DNA of 55,179 bases from Ophiothrix spiculata. Taxonomy: Eukaryota; Echinodermata; Ophiuroidea; Amphilepidida; Ophiotrichidae. Of the stretch, positions 24,639 to 36,095 are shown in pieces. The notes under the pieces are model-generated. The model saw only the letters and a program-made list of their open reading frames with translations. It did no database searches and was not told the origin of the DNA. Within the stretch, counting starts at the first letter, position 1, and the number at the start of each line of letters is the position of its first letter. Where the stretch lies: the NCBI GenBank assembly GCA_000969725.1, contig JXSR01S019541.1; one strand, written 5' to 3'. The translations under genes and the position numbers were made by a program.

Positions 24639-25045
24639 CACTCCGCGTGAGCGCAGTGGATCTTCACAATGCACTGCGCTTGTTGCGTTCCAGTTTGCGT
24701 GGTGGGCCTTTAGTGCGTATGAATGTTTCAATGTTTTTGTCGGGTGAGTATTTATTTAGTTAAGAGAAGTTTCGGATTTTGATGGTCATATTAAAGGCCC
24801 TATTTCTCTTCACAAAAGATACAATATTATATTTCTGTCGTGTATGAATTAGATTAATAAATTTGCATTCCATAATGCTCGTAACATGTGACAAAATCAA
24901 AGCACTTGCGATAGATTTTGATGGCTGTCCAATGCACTCGGCCCCTACGGGCCTCGTAAATTGGACGCATCAAAATTGACCGCGCGTGCATTGATTTTGT
25001 CTCATTTCACTCGCGTATGAAATGCGCATTTATTAACCTATAATC
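24639..25045. mobile_element. Copy C-specific segment with foldback core (24853-25036)
   Basis: Unit D runs directly from GGCATAAGAAAAATCAT to TAAATCCTGTTTC near 37175-37205; unit C has about 400 bp between. The core 24853-25036 is an imperfect inverted repeat: ATTAATAAATTTGCATTCC and GACAAAATCAA on the left pair with GAAATGCGCATTTATTAA and TTGATTTTGTC on the right, centred near GGCCCCTACGGGCC. CpG-containing words are common compared with the surroundings. No coding capacity. Confidence 0.55.
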
Positions 25046-25731
25046 ATAAAAGCCTGTTTCTGGACGTTGCGGGTATGTACTTTTAAAACCCATAAGCAAG
25101 GTTGATTGACAACTATTGGTGCAATAGAACAATGTGCTGAAAGTAGATACATTAGTACTCGAAATATATAAAAGACGTTTTTATGTTTTACCTTTTAAAA
25201 AAAATTGCATAAGATGGGTGGTGAGAGTGTAACTTGTGATGATATGAAATAGCACAATATTACATGTTCAATTATTTTTTCAGTTTCAAATGAGAACTCT
25301 TTGGAATATTACCGTCAATTTTGAATATGTATTATATCATGTGTAAATCCTGTTGTCAATCGATATTCGGTTTAATCAATCAGTAAGAGCAACAGATTAA
25401 ACACATAACAGAAGAGTAATTAGAGTGTGATGCTTAGTTTAAAAGAAAGATTACAGCTATGTATTCTATACTCAAACTTTACTCACTTAAATTGTCAATG
25501 TTGTAAAAATAACATTTTATCAAGGAATATTTTGTAAATAAACATTTCATTAACCCCTATTTGAATGCCTAACAAAGGTAGAACCCCATTCTGGCGTCTT
25601 ATTTTAATATCGAGAATATCGTATTAAATATTAAAATGCAAATATTTACTTAAATATCGTATACTCGCATAAGATATACAGTCATCCGATATGCCAAGTA
25701 AATATGTACATACTAGACGTCCGTATTTTTA

Positions 25732-25830
25732 CACTTGAGTCTCCAAGCAGTAGAATACTCAAACATGTTTTAAGAGCCCAGGATATTGTTGGTAAATCCA
25801 GCTTTGCGTAAGCTTTAAGGTATTTTGTAA
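25732..25830. other. Most conserved block of the long unit, copy C
   Basis: Starts with the 26 bases shared by all four copies. Downstream AGCTTTGCGTAAGCTTTAAG is close to the A, B and D versions, but an internal deletion compared with A and B breaks any shared frame. Confidence 0.6.
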
Positions 25831-26140
25831 GTCATAAGGGTGAACATACTTACGGAATCTGTATGATAACATAGTTAGATATATATTGCGATTCAATAGT
25901 TACTCTAAAATTATCTAAATATCTAGATAATTCATACATGGAAATATTCCTAAGTGTTCAATAACGTTTTTTTTTTTCTAGAAGATCGTTTGTCACCGTT
26001 GTTTCTACTTCTCACAAAGAGAAAATCTTTCTATTTTGTCAGAAATTGATCTTCTACTGTTCGTTGTATCACAATTACGAACATTGATAGGAATTTAAAG
26101 GGGCCGCTTCAAGACTCAACCACCGGTTGTCTGTCGGAAT

Positions 26141-27499
26141 CTTTTTCTCAGGCTTTCTTGTTCCCTTTCTTCCTCTTTCACTTCTTTTTCTTTCTTTTCC
26201 TTCATTTTTACTCCTGGATAGGCTTAATTTCCCCCTGAGAGCTTTCAGGGATGGCACTTTGCCCCGCTGACCCTTCTGGCTGTTACGACAGAGTTTTGCT
26301 ATATTTTTGCCAATGCAACGAAACAATTTGTACTCAACTTGGTTTACAATGTAAAACATGGTTGGATGAAGAAATGCATCCTACTTGTTATGCTTATCTA
26401 AGATCACTTATAAACAGGTTTATTTCTGAATTTCAGTTAAATCGATCAAACCATTTTAAACTTGTAAGCAATTTTGCATTACACGCCTTATCACTTATAT
26501 TTTAAAAAACAAAACATGTTTCAGCCATTAAATTTCAAGTGCAATATGAGAAAAACTTTGATGAATGATATTTTTGTACCAAAATCTCAAAAACTTTCGA
26601 AAAGTTTTGGTTTTCTTTAGATTTATCAAACCTTTTTCGTAAGGTTTTTTTTTCTTAAAATATATTTTACTTCTTTGAAATTGTATGGATTTTTCTTTTT
26701 ATTTATAAAGCCTGTATAAGGTATTGCCTGATCTTTCAAAATTTAGTTTTTAGTTTCATATGAAAGATCACTAATAAACAGGTTCTTTTCTGAATTTCAG
26801 TTAAATCATCAAACCATTAAACTTTTGCTGTGCCTAGTCCACTAAAATACACCAGACCCATGTTCTTACATTACTACATAGCAAAAGACATCAAGAAAAT
26901 ACTTACAGCAATGTTAAGCAAAATGACAATGATTTAACAAATGCCCCTTCATATGGCATGACGACCTAATGATCCTTTTGGCGACATTTTGTCATTTTCA
27001 TAAGCTTAAAGCAATAGTTAATACTAAAAACGCAACTTTTATATGAGTCCATCTGTACACTGCTCAATGACCTATAAAAATTCTATATCCACTTAAGTTG
27101 ACCTGAACTTATAAAAGTAAATAACATAATTAAAAGTTCATTGTTTTCTTTAATAGTTAACAAAACAAAGGAGTTCTATTGACTCATCTGATATAAGGTT
27201 CCCTGTTTATTAGCTCAAGATTATCTATATACCATGACTATAATGTGAAATCCTTAATATGAGAACCACCTGATAAGTCTTCAACAGCTTCAATCATGTA
27301 GCCTTTCACACAGTCGAATGCATTTTGTAAATTTAAGTTTTGACAATAACATTCCGCTATTTTTTGTAAGTTTTTGATCCATTTACTACAAATAAAGTAT
27401 AACTAAAATAATATTCAGTTATAATGGTCTTTACTCTATTTCTTTGCATTTTTACTTCTTAGTCTACTACAAAGTTTCCAAATCTCCACATTCAAATAT
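26141..27499. other. Spacer with a 60-bp direct repeat
   Basis: Segments 26401-26463 and 26764-26826 are direct copies (GATCACTTATAAACAGG against GATCACTAATAAACAGG, then TTCTGAATTTCAGTTAAATC), about 360 bp apart. A C/T-rich run is at 26140-26210. The open frames at 26075-26359 (-) and 26251-26505 (+) overlap, and neither has a recognisable domain. Confidence 0.55.
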
Positions 27500-27524
27500 G
27501 TCTCGTTGGGTCTGCCAACGAGAC
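27500..27524. other. Perfect 10-bp stem hairpin
   Basis: GTCTCGTTGG at 27500-27509 and CCAACGAGAC at 27515-27524 are exact inverted copies around a 5-base loop, followed by six A. The related copy F lacks it near 46110. It resembles a short foldback insertion. A bacterial-type terminator reading does not apply to this genome. Confidence 0.6.
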
Positions 27525-28997
27525 AAAAAACAACAACAATTCACTAAATTCTAGTATTGCATTATGAAGAAACATACCAACGTTAGCTTATACCAGTGCC
27601 TTTGACTGTTGTATTTAGCTACTCATTTTAAAAATATTAAAAAGATATGCTAGATACCATGTGGTTGCAAATGAGGATATCGAATCCTAATCCACATTGA
27701 TGCATAATAGTCTATTATATTTGTGCAATACCCAGGCATTTCATTTGTATAGAGTATATATTTGATCCGAAAACCAGGTAATAGGAAATTGTAATGAGAA
27801 CTCAAAACAAGTACATGAAGCTCCCGAGGAGATCATGTGTTTATTTTGCTGGTACGAGGCTGCTATGGGTGTTTGTTATGTATAATTTAACCAGAGCTAC
27901 GACAAAAACTAGAACGCTTATTTCTCTGGTACGCAAATTAATTTCTGTGTATTCTTGTGGTACATACTACTGTAATACATGTAAATACAAATATATTTTA
28001 AGAACAATTGTACATTTATTTTTATAAACAAAAGTATAAATTTTAAAAGGTATCCAGTTAGGGCGCTATTAAATACATATTTTTGTTGTTAAATTAAATA
28101 CCAATTATAATCAAATAAGGATGAACCGCTCTTCGTTATCAAACCTTTTGGTACCTTGTTGCAGTAGTTTCAATAACAACAAATGGTAAACATTGGAAAA
28201 CAGAAAAATGAATGTTTCATCGATTCAATTTTGATAAACGATGAAAATATTCTTTAATGTCCATTGCATTTTTATACTAGGCCGACAAGTTTTAATTCTG
28301 TACATCGTAATCATTATTACTATGTTACACCTTGAAAATTGTTCCTTAATTCAAAGTTACTTACACTGGTTTTGGTGTAGCTCAACTTTGGAGATATTAT
28401 TTTTTCAAGAGTTCATAAAATAAATAACAAATCATGTGACCACAGGTTATCCCGGCATGCCCTAGAGTCAAACAAATACAATTGATGTCTGACCTTATTT
28501 CTACTGAACGTGAAAGGTACGTCATATATTTCTGGGAGACACATATTTTTTTTATTGTCAACATTTTTTAACACTAGCAAGTAAACTGTCAACTGTTCCA
28601 ATTGCTACTTTTACCTTGTTCTAGCCTTTTATATTTAGTAATTGCATGGTAAGCCCTACGGCTGTTGTACGTGTTACGAATAAGACATTACTTGGATATT
28701 AATGAAAGTGCTTTCTTTCTTGGTAAGAATTGGAATCAGAGCAATGTATTTACAACCTCCATTTTCTCAATAATTTCTCTTGCTATTCGGAACTAATATG
28801 TGGAGGTTAGCTGCATTTACTGTTAGTTAGTATAATATCACAATGAATTCGTTAAAAACGTGAATCTGTATAACATAATCAACAAGATAGTGTCTATACG
28901 TATCAACAATCCCAAGATCAAAAATGTCAAGACCCAAATGGTTTGTCAAGATATCTGGAAAAAACAATCAGATCTTTATAATACTTTTAAGATCAAA

Positions 28998-30195
28998 CGG
29001 TCCTGTTTTTGACAAATTTACCCTTGTCTCCGGGGATGAGATATCAGACTTGATGAAAAGTACCAATGCCAACCAAATCCTGCATTCTTTATCCCGTTCC
29101 GACTAACTTTGTCAAACAGTGTGCTGCTGATCTAGTTCCTAACTTAGCTAAACTTATCAATGCATCTCTTGTTTCTGGTATAGTTCCGAACCAATTTTAT
29201 TTAGTCTCTTGTTATCCCCATTCTTAAAAAGGTCGGGTCTCGATCATTTAAAGAATTTTCGACCAGTGTCTAACCTGCCGTTTATTTCCAATGTGATTGA
29301 ATGGGTTGTTCTGAGGCAGCTGCAAGATCATCTCAGTGATAATAACCTTATTGGGTCTAAGCAATTTGCGTATCTTAAAGATTATTGTGTTGAGACCGCA
29401 GTGCTGATTGTCCTAGATAGTCTATTGATCAATGCAGATCAAAGATTGGTATCTCTTGCCGCCCTCTTCGACCTCAGCTCTGCGTTCAATACGCTTGACC
29501 ATACTATACTTCTTCAGCGGCTTGAGACAACATTTGGCGTTAAGGGAACTGTATTAAGTCGGTATGCATCGTACTTATCAGAGCGTTGTCAGTCAGTGAT
29601 TGTAAATTGATCTGTCTCGGATACCTAGCCCTTGAAGTACGGAGTCCCTCAAGGCTCCGTTCTCGGGCCCGTTTTATTTTCGCATACTTTTATATTCACA
29701 GCCGCTCTGTGATGTTATCCAAAATACCATTTTACGCCGATGACACCGAATTATCTCATAGCAGTCATTTTCAAGACTTTAATTCAACCGAGGTTGCTGT
29801 TCAAAACTGTATCACTGCCGTTTTAGCCTGGATGGAGAGTTATAGGCTCATGCTAAATGTGTGTACATTATCTCGTGTTTCTCAAGTTCAATGTAACACC
29901 ATCAACATTTTAAACTCTAACATTGCCATCAGTAGCTCCGTTGAATAGCTTGGAGTAAGACTAAATAGTAGTCTATCTATGTCTAATCGTGTAAATGACA
30001 TATGTCGTGTAGCATTCTTGTCACTTAGACGTATTAGTTGCATTCGTCACTTCCTCTCTGAAAAAGCAACAATAAGTCTGGTCAACTCTCTTGTCACATC
30101 ACGTCTCGACTTTTGTAATTCCACACTCTATGGCATCTCAAATGAGCAATTAGATTGGCTTCAAATAATACAAAAAATCAAGCTGCTCGCCTGAT
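28998..30195 (+). mobile_element. L2/CR1-type LINE fragment, reverse transcriptase, broken
   Basis: A truncated non-LTR retrotransposon polymerase. In order: a pre-RT part with FTLVSGDEISDLMKST (from about 28998) and, in another frame, CAADLVPNLAKLINASLVSG; then RT fingers with NFRPVSNLPFISNVIEWVV (29209-29610 frame) and the palm motif with DLSSAFNTLDHTILLQRL; then VPQGSVLGP; then the catalytic YADD at 29733-29744; then the C-terminal LVTSRLDFCNSTLYGIS (29979-30194) and NQAARLI. At least four frame changes or stops separate these pieces, so it is inactive. It ends in the AAG microsatellite before the usual ...LHWLPV segment. ATCAAA at 28992-28997 and 30684-30689 may be the target duplication, and copy F lacks the insert. 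Confidence 0.85.
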
Positions 30196-30196
30196 T

Positions 30197-30606
30197 TAGA
30201 AGAAGAAGAAGGAGAAGAAGAAGAAGAAGAAGAAGAAGAAGAAGAAGAAGAAGAAGAAGAAGAAGAAGAAGAAGAAAAAGAAGAAGAAGAAGAAGAAGAA
30301 GAAGAAGAAGAAGAAGAAAGAAGAAGAAAAAGAGGAAGAAGAAGAAGAAAGAAGAAGAAGAAGAAGAAAGAAGAAGAAGAAGAAGAAAAAGAAGAAGAAG
30401 AAGAAGAAGAAGAAGAAGAAGAAGAAGAAGAAGAAGAAAAAGAAGAAGAAGAAGAAGAAGAAAAAGAAGAAGGAGAAGAAAGAAGAAGAAAAAGAGGAAG
30501 AAGAAGAAGAAAGAAGAAGAAGAAGAAGAAAGAAGAGGAAGAAGAAGTAGAAGAAGAGGAAGAGGAAGAAGAAGGAGAAGAAAAGGAAGAAGAAGAAGAA
30601 GGAGAA
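30197..30606. repeat. (AAG)n trinucleotide microsatellite, about 410 bp
   Basis: A nearly pure A/G tract made of GAA/AAG triplets with scattered AAAA and GGA interruptions. It directly follows the truncated LINE coding sequence. The leucine/serine/phenylalanine-rich minus-strand frame over it is a product of the repeat. Such tracts can form triplex (H-DNA) structures. Confidence 0.95.
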
Positions 30607-31169
30607 GTGTTGAAATAAGCTTTGTATCTTGGAAGGGATATAACAATCCTTTGGTAAAAATAGAGTGATATTTCTATCTGCTAATCAAAGTTGTGCTATT
30701 GATAACGATTGGTAGAAACATTTAAAATACATTTTTATTATAAACTTCAGAAAGGTATATTCTTAAACTTCTAGATATGGCAAAGATGTATCCTTTATAT
30801 ATGCCAATTCGATGTTTTGAGGTTTACATTATATAAGACTTATATTGTTTTTATAAACTTGAAATCATTGACTATAAACTAAGAAGAAGTTTTATATGAT
30901 TTGTATCCAAAAGATGTTAGAAAAGCAACTATACTAAAACTGACACGGCAATTAAACGCAATAAAGCTTAATTTCTTATTGAAATTCAAAGTCATGAATG
31001 TAATAGAGACACATTACCGGAATTGTGCCTGCCTTGCATTTAAAGAAAATATATGGAATCAGACAGTTAATGTATCTTTGCATAATCTCAGCCATAATGA
31101 CTTTTGCGGGTACACCACTTGTCTGCAATCTGTTGAACAGACATGAACACGGATTATTTTATCATGTAA

Positions 31170-31385
31170 AGGGCGCACCATTAGATTTCCAGGGGGGAGC
31201 AGACAGTTTTTGGAAAACAAAATTCCCCCTCCACAGGCAGAAGACAAATATCCCCCTGAACATGGCATAGGCAGAAAAAACAGTAATTTCCAGGGGGGAA
31301 AAGTCGCTCCCGAATGGGGTGATAAAAAAATAAAACCCCGAACCCAAGTTTCTGCTCCCCCCTGTAAGCCTAATGGTGTACCCCT
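31170..31385. mobile_element. MITE with long inverted ends (GCACCATTAG...), copy 1
   Basis: The left end AGGGCGCACCATTAGATTTC continues with CAGGGGGGAGCAGA; the right end inverted is AGGGGTACACCATTAGGCTT with CAGGGGGGAGCAGA. The inverted ends are about 35 bp. The 216-bp element sits at the same place in copies G (45322-45524) and F (47648-47870), so it inserted before the units were duplicated. Confidence 0.75.
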
Positions 31386-31756
31386 ATAATCTGATTGTTG
31401 CCTTGCCTGATTCGTTACACTAAACCTAGAGTTGGATAACATAACTGCTTTCAAGGATGCCAAAAGCATCCACCTGCTGATTTATCGTTCTTGTCTATCA
31501 AAATGAAACAATTGATGGTCGGCCTTGTGTCAGTAGGTGAGGTATGTATAAGGGTGGAGGCGTTACAGTTTTAGGTAAAAATCAGGAGTATTTATACCAT
31601 AATTTCAGATAGGAGTGGTCAATTGATTTGGTTTATGGACCATAACCTTGACAATTTATCCGGCTATAAGTCCCCATTCTTTCATATGCAATTATTCTTT
31701 ACTTTTTGAAATAATTGCATTCAAATGGCGCTGTGTGGGGGTGCGAGGATCATATG

Positions 31757-31801
31757 GTTGTAGCAGGTATGTATGCATAATGCATACATACCTGCTACAA
31801 C
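31757..31801. other. Perfect palindrome, 22-bp arms, 1-base centre
   Basis: Arm 31757-31778 (beginning GTTGTAGCAGG) and arm 31780-31801 (ending CCTGCTACAAC) are exact inverted copies around a single A at 31779. Similarity decays quickly outside. It is a strong cruciform or hairpin. Confidence 0.9.
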
Positions 31802-31884
31802 TATACGGTGCATTATAAGTATTGGCTATTACCTGTCGTTGTACCTACTGAAGGGTTATTGTTTATGAACAAATGATAAATCAG

Positions 31885-31953
31885 TGATTATGAAAAGAAA
31901 TTGTGGATGATTATGAAAAGAAATTGTGGATGATTATGAAAAGAAATTTTGGA
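31885..31953. repeat. Tandem repeat, 23-bp unit, three copies
   Basis: Three consecutive units beginning TGATTATGAAAAGAAATT. The first two are identical and the third differs near its end. Confidence 0.9.
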
Positions 31954-33560
31954 TAAAGACATATAAATTGGTATTTGTAGTAATGGATTCCAATTGACTT
32001 TTAAATAATATTTGATCACACTATAGCTCAGTACAGAAGCAAATTCCTTCATTACAAGTTTGGTTTATTTAAAAGTATATAGCACCCCCTTCATATATCG
32101 AGGGGTCAGATTATTGAATTACATACAGTTATAAAGATATGATGAAATCAATTATGGTACCATTTTTGCATGAAATTCTATACTTACACCCTATATGACA
32201 TTTGTTCCACCCTGTATATCCACTTTTTTGTGGTTTGTTGACAATCCTTATAATCATAGCTTTACAATGATATATAATTTACTGGGACTTTAACACAGGA
32301 AAATAATTGCTACGCGTTAAAAAGAAACTACATGCAAATTCCATTCTACATCAGTGTGTAACGCAGATTCGTCCTACCTCATAACACAACGCCGGTCGTC
32401 AAATGTGTAACAATGCCAACAGGGTACTTAAGTTTATTTGACATAAGTTAATTAGTACCACAAGGAAACACGACAAGTAAAGGTTGGCCCTCTTCTTCCT
32501 TTATTTACGATTTTAGGAACAACACAAATTTTAAACAATACAATCATTTTACCAATACATGATAATTTTCTCAAAACAGACATGACCGATTTGATTGTTG
32601 GTTTTTTTCAACAACACATGCTACTCTTATACTGACAATAATTAAAACGTCTTTGTTAAGTTACGTTGTGTGTCGCGCTATACACGGAAATCAAAATCAG
32701 TGGGACCAAGTGCCAATGTTCAAAAATTAATTTTTAAAACAATGTGATCCAAGTCTAGCAAATTACTCTCAACGTTATACTTGTGACATCCCCCGCTCCC
32801 CTAATTGGTTAGTATATGAATACTTCCTGTTTTCTTGATTTGTATGAAATATAATTTTTTTAATTACTATATATAAGCTTTTATCACAGTTAATTCAAAT
32901 TACCATTTTCCTTAAATTGTTAAATCAACATATATAACATATATAACTTGTTGTCTGGAAAATGCATTCTATTTGGAATAAGAACAAGATAAAAATAATA
33001 ATATATACAAATTCAAATATAATAAACATAGATTGAATAATAGATAGTTTTTTAATATACAGTATTGAGTTTTCTGATACATCCCTTTACTTGGACTTTT
33101 AAAACTTGTTCTTGTTATTATTGACAACAGCAATGTTCAATATCTAGGAAGAGTCTATATTTATTTCAAATAATATGAAATATAATTTATAGATTCTCAT
33201 ATAATGTTTGCATTCAAATACATTTTTAAAAGATGACCCCTTTAATTATCTTTCAACACTTACCTGCATAAGAGGGAGGGGGGGGGGGCATGATACCCAA
33301 CATTTGATTTTTCGGTTCTCGCAATTTAACGCCGGAATATGTGATGGCTCACCCCGAAAGGAGGACTTTGCAAATTATATCAATTTTTATTTTATCATTT
33401 CATCTGCTGCAGCATCTTACTTGTTAAAATATATCAAGGCGATCACATTTTACAACAAACATTATGCTGGAAATTCTTATTATTTTGCTTATTTTTTTGC
33501 TGCCTATTTTCACCTCTTTCTTGAAAAGTGTTCTGTCGCAAAGTCCCCCTTTTTGGGTTG

Positions 33561-33875
33561 AGTCATCACCTATTTCGGGCTGGTAATTTTTGAAATTGCC
33601 CAAATAGTAGTTGCGCTTTTTTTGGCGAAAAAAAAATGAGATCAAACGCTCCGTTTTCTAATTAGCATAAATTAGCATTTTGCGGATGCGAAAAATTGAT
33701 TTACACCGCCCCGGAATAACATTTTCCAAATTTTATTTCAACAATGTCAATGTATTCATGATCTCCTAGTGTGAGCCAAATTTCCTTGGAAAATTCTTTC
33801 GGGAAATGCGTTTTTCACATTTTTGCCAAAATCGAGATGTTGCGAAAAGAAAATCGGTTATTTGGCCGCCATTTT
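33561..33875. repeat. Spacer with a repeat shared with 18880-19015
   Basis: 33760-33870 (GAGCCAAATTTCCTTGGAAA, then ATTTGGCCGCCATT) resembles 18885-19000. It directly abuts unit D; the equivalent lies about 1 kb upstream of unit C. It may be part of the original unit flank. Confidence 0.5.
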
Positions 33876-34087
33876 GACAATGCTAAAGCAGGAGGTTAAA
33901 AACTTAATATTCAGATATTCCCGTGTGATTCTACATCCTTATAGCTTATTGGTAGTTGCAATTTCCTGTCAGGAACTTGACAGGAAGATGATCTATTCCT
34001 TTTTCAGTGCAATAATGAAGCAGAGACAATGTCGTGTCCGTGGCATAGTAAGTTAGATATTCCACTCTTTAACTACTTAAAGGTAGT

Positions 34088-34255
34088 GGCCCGTATTCCA
34101 GAAAGATGTCTAGCTAAACCATTATTTAACTGAGCATCAACTGTCCAGGAATGATACGCATCATTGCAGCTTTCAAGCAGAACAGCTCAATGAGTCGTGC
34201 TGTTGACGAGAAATAAAACCTTGATTTAGCTAAACACCTTTCTGGAATACGGGCC
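34088..34255. mobile_element. Foldback MITE with GGCCCGTATTCCAGAAAG ends, empty site in copy C
   Basis: Left end GGCCCGTATTCCAGAAAG; right end inverted GGCCCGTATTCCAGAAAGG. Inner arms also pair around TAGCTAAA. Copy C reads GGTAATGTCTTTAGGCAG without interruption near 20210; here the element sits between GGTAGT and ATGTCC. The target duplication is 2-3 bp and not resolved. It resembles PIF/Harbinger-type MITEs by end and size (168 bp), but the superfamily is an inference. Confidence 0.75.
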
Positions 34256-35529
34256 ATGTCCTTAGGCAGTAATAAATATCACAAGTGATATAAATCGATT
34301 TAAAAGGTAAAAATCCAATCTCGAAAAGTGACGAGGGATGTCAGTTTACTTCTTTATAATGATGCTATTTAAGTTCTGACACTTTCAGTGTGCCTTAAGT
34401 AAGCAGTGGGTGCATCATTTTTTTCACAGTAAATAATGTGTCTATAAAAAATCATATTAATGAGATGAATGATAGATCAACAAAATTAAATTATCTTAGC
34501 ATTGACCAAATTTTCTTTTGTGTAAAAGTAAATAAACATGTTATAAACATGCTTTAATTAAATTGGATATCGTCCTTGCCGTTAAATCTAAATAAAGATC
34601 TTGTCAATTGTAGCGATAATGATATAAATCCGATCATACTGCAGCAATAAATATAAAGCCCAGTTCACAACCAAAAGTATCTTTTTTCTTTTCCTTTGAG
34701 AGAAATAAGAATAACAATACACTCAAATACGGAACAATACACAATGAGTCTGTAAATTTATTGCGCTTTTATGTTGCAGCCTTATTTTTCTTTTAAGCTC
34801 GTCAAGAATTGACAAGCAATTTGCTTTAATGGCCAATCAAACGCCTCTGGGGGCTGATGAAGCAAATAATATCAAACTGTCCGATTTCGTGATACATGGA
34901 CGTAGAAGGTGACATTGTATGTTTATTACTTTTATTGTCTGACATGAACGACCATATTATGCACTCTATTTCATATAACAAAATCGTTGAACAGCTTTTA
35001 AGGGTTTTTCTCACAAATGCAAAGTCTCCATTGAGTATATAGTATTTGGTAGATTCATTGGTTACGAATCTGAACTAAAAAAACCACTGTTCTCATTTTT
35101 GAGACACAGAAAAAAGTTCATTTTTTCCGAAACTTTCACCCGATTTGCGACACAAAGTACAGGGAAAGCTAAAAGAAAGTCGATTATTATGTGCTTGTAA
35201 AAAAGTAAATGCTCCATTGATTATTTAATTTTTAGATATGTTGAAAAGTTTTTGCGTACTTCAAAATACAGAAATAAAACAAATAGGGTCACCGAGTAAA
35301 CGTAGTAAAAAGTAAGTTAATAAAAAATGACTAATTTGAATAAACACAAAATTACTCACAAAACAGGAAGTGAAATGGTTCTCGAGTTATGTCCAAAAAC
35401 GTGAAAGGTCATAATAAGGGTCACGTGTTTGGGTCTAAGGGAGCAGGAAATTTCAAAGTGTCTGATTTTGATCAAAATGGTCTCAAAATGTTCCTCTTGA
35501 AAAATGGTACACAAAGTTATAGGTTACAA

Positions 35530-35716
35530 CAGTGGCGTAACCAGAGGAGGGGCAGAGGGGACGGAACCCTCGCCCCCCTCTTGTCCCCCAAATGAAATTT
35601 GACTTTGTACACGGGTCTATGGAGAATACCTAATTTTGCTTTGTTCTCGCCCCCCCCTTGGAAACATGTCTGTCCCTTCTCGCCCCCTCATTTCAAAAAG
35701 TCTAGTTACGCTACTG
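35530..35716. mobile_element. hAT-type MITE, 8-bp duplication GGTTACAA, empty site in copy C
   Basis: Termini CAGTGGCGTAACCAGA and, inverted, CAGTAGCGTAACTAGA. GGTTACAA flanks both sides (35522-35529, 35717-35724). Copy C has one GGTTACAATGTCTCA near 23679 with no insert. The 187-bp element has G-rich and C-rich interior runs. The 8-bp duplication and CAGTGGCG end fit hAT. Confidence 0.85.
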
Positions 35717-36095
35717 GGTTACAATGTCTCAGACCAGTTATTGCTATGGTATTATGCAACACAATCCATGTTGTATGTGCATGTACCCTAAATTTTACCC
35801 TAGGCTTTAAATAAATCATTGCAAACCATTACTTCATGTAGATATTTTTGCGAGAGAAATAATTTGAGACCATTTTGAACAAAATATGACACTTTTGACA
35901 TATTTGAATAGGCCAAAACACGTGATTCATATTATGACCTTTCACGTTTTTGGATATAACTCAAGAACCATATATCGGAGATAGATAAACTATACTTTTC
36001 TGTTTTTCATTATGATGAGAGGAACGTGTTACAATTGTTACATACAGGATTTGACAAAATTTCACCTCCTGTTTTAGCGGCCATATTGTCTTATA

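Larger units (their letters stand above)
19990..26140 (+). repeat. Long duplicated unit, copy C
   Basis: Collinear with copy D (33876-38450). Start: GACAATGCTAAAGC then ATTCAGATATTCCC. End: the CTTCTCACAAAGAGAAAATC block, then GGAATTTAAAGGGG. Differences from D: insertion of 21285-21911 followed by tandem duplication, a C-specific segment about 24639-25045, and absence of the MITEs 34088-34255 and 35530-35716. The end region (25720-26090) is also related to the ends of A and B. No reading frame survives between copies. Confidence 0.8.
31481..33280. other. Segment of copy E absent from copy G
   Basis: In G the text passes directly from AACATAACTGCTTTCA to AGGGCATGATACCCAA. Here about 1.8 kb intervene. 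They include the cruciform 31757-31801, a 23-bp tandem repeat (31885-31953) and a mariner-like terminus (TTCCACCCTGTATATC near 32206-32221). The rest is AT-rich with no gene seen. Confidence 0.5.
27555..33560 (+). repeat. Second duplicated unit (L-R), copy E
   Basis: Left part 27555-28990 matches copy F 46110-47185. Right part 30690-31480 matches both G (44990-45590) and F (47190-47880). Segment 33283-33545 matches the continuation of G (45595-45850). Copy E is interrupted by a LINE plus microsatellite (28998-30683) and by about 1.8 kb (31480-33280) not present in G. The frame at 27794-28027 is not kept: E and F differ by a 7-bp indel within it. Confidence 0.8.

Noticed and set aside
26251-26505. 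84-codon frame with several cysteines (MALCPADPSGC...)
   Set aside because: The cysteine spacing fits no family I know. The frame overlaps an equally open minus-strand frame and a repeated segment.
27500-27530. Rho-independent terminator (stem plus A/T run)
   Set aside because: A bacterial signal is not meaningful in this eukaryotic, repeat-filled sequence; a small foldback is more likely.
27794-28027. 77-codon frame starting MRTQNKYMKL, with a similar start in copy F
   Set aside because: Copy F carries a 7-bp difference that breaks the frame and H has no matching frame. No domain is recognisable.
30161-30646. 161-codon leucine-rich frame on the minus strand
   Set aside because: It is the translation of the AAG microsatellite.
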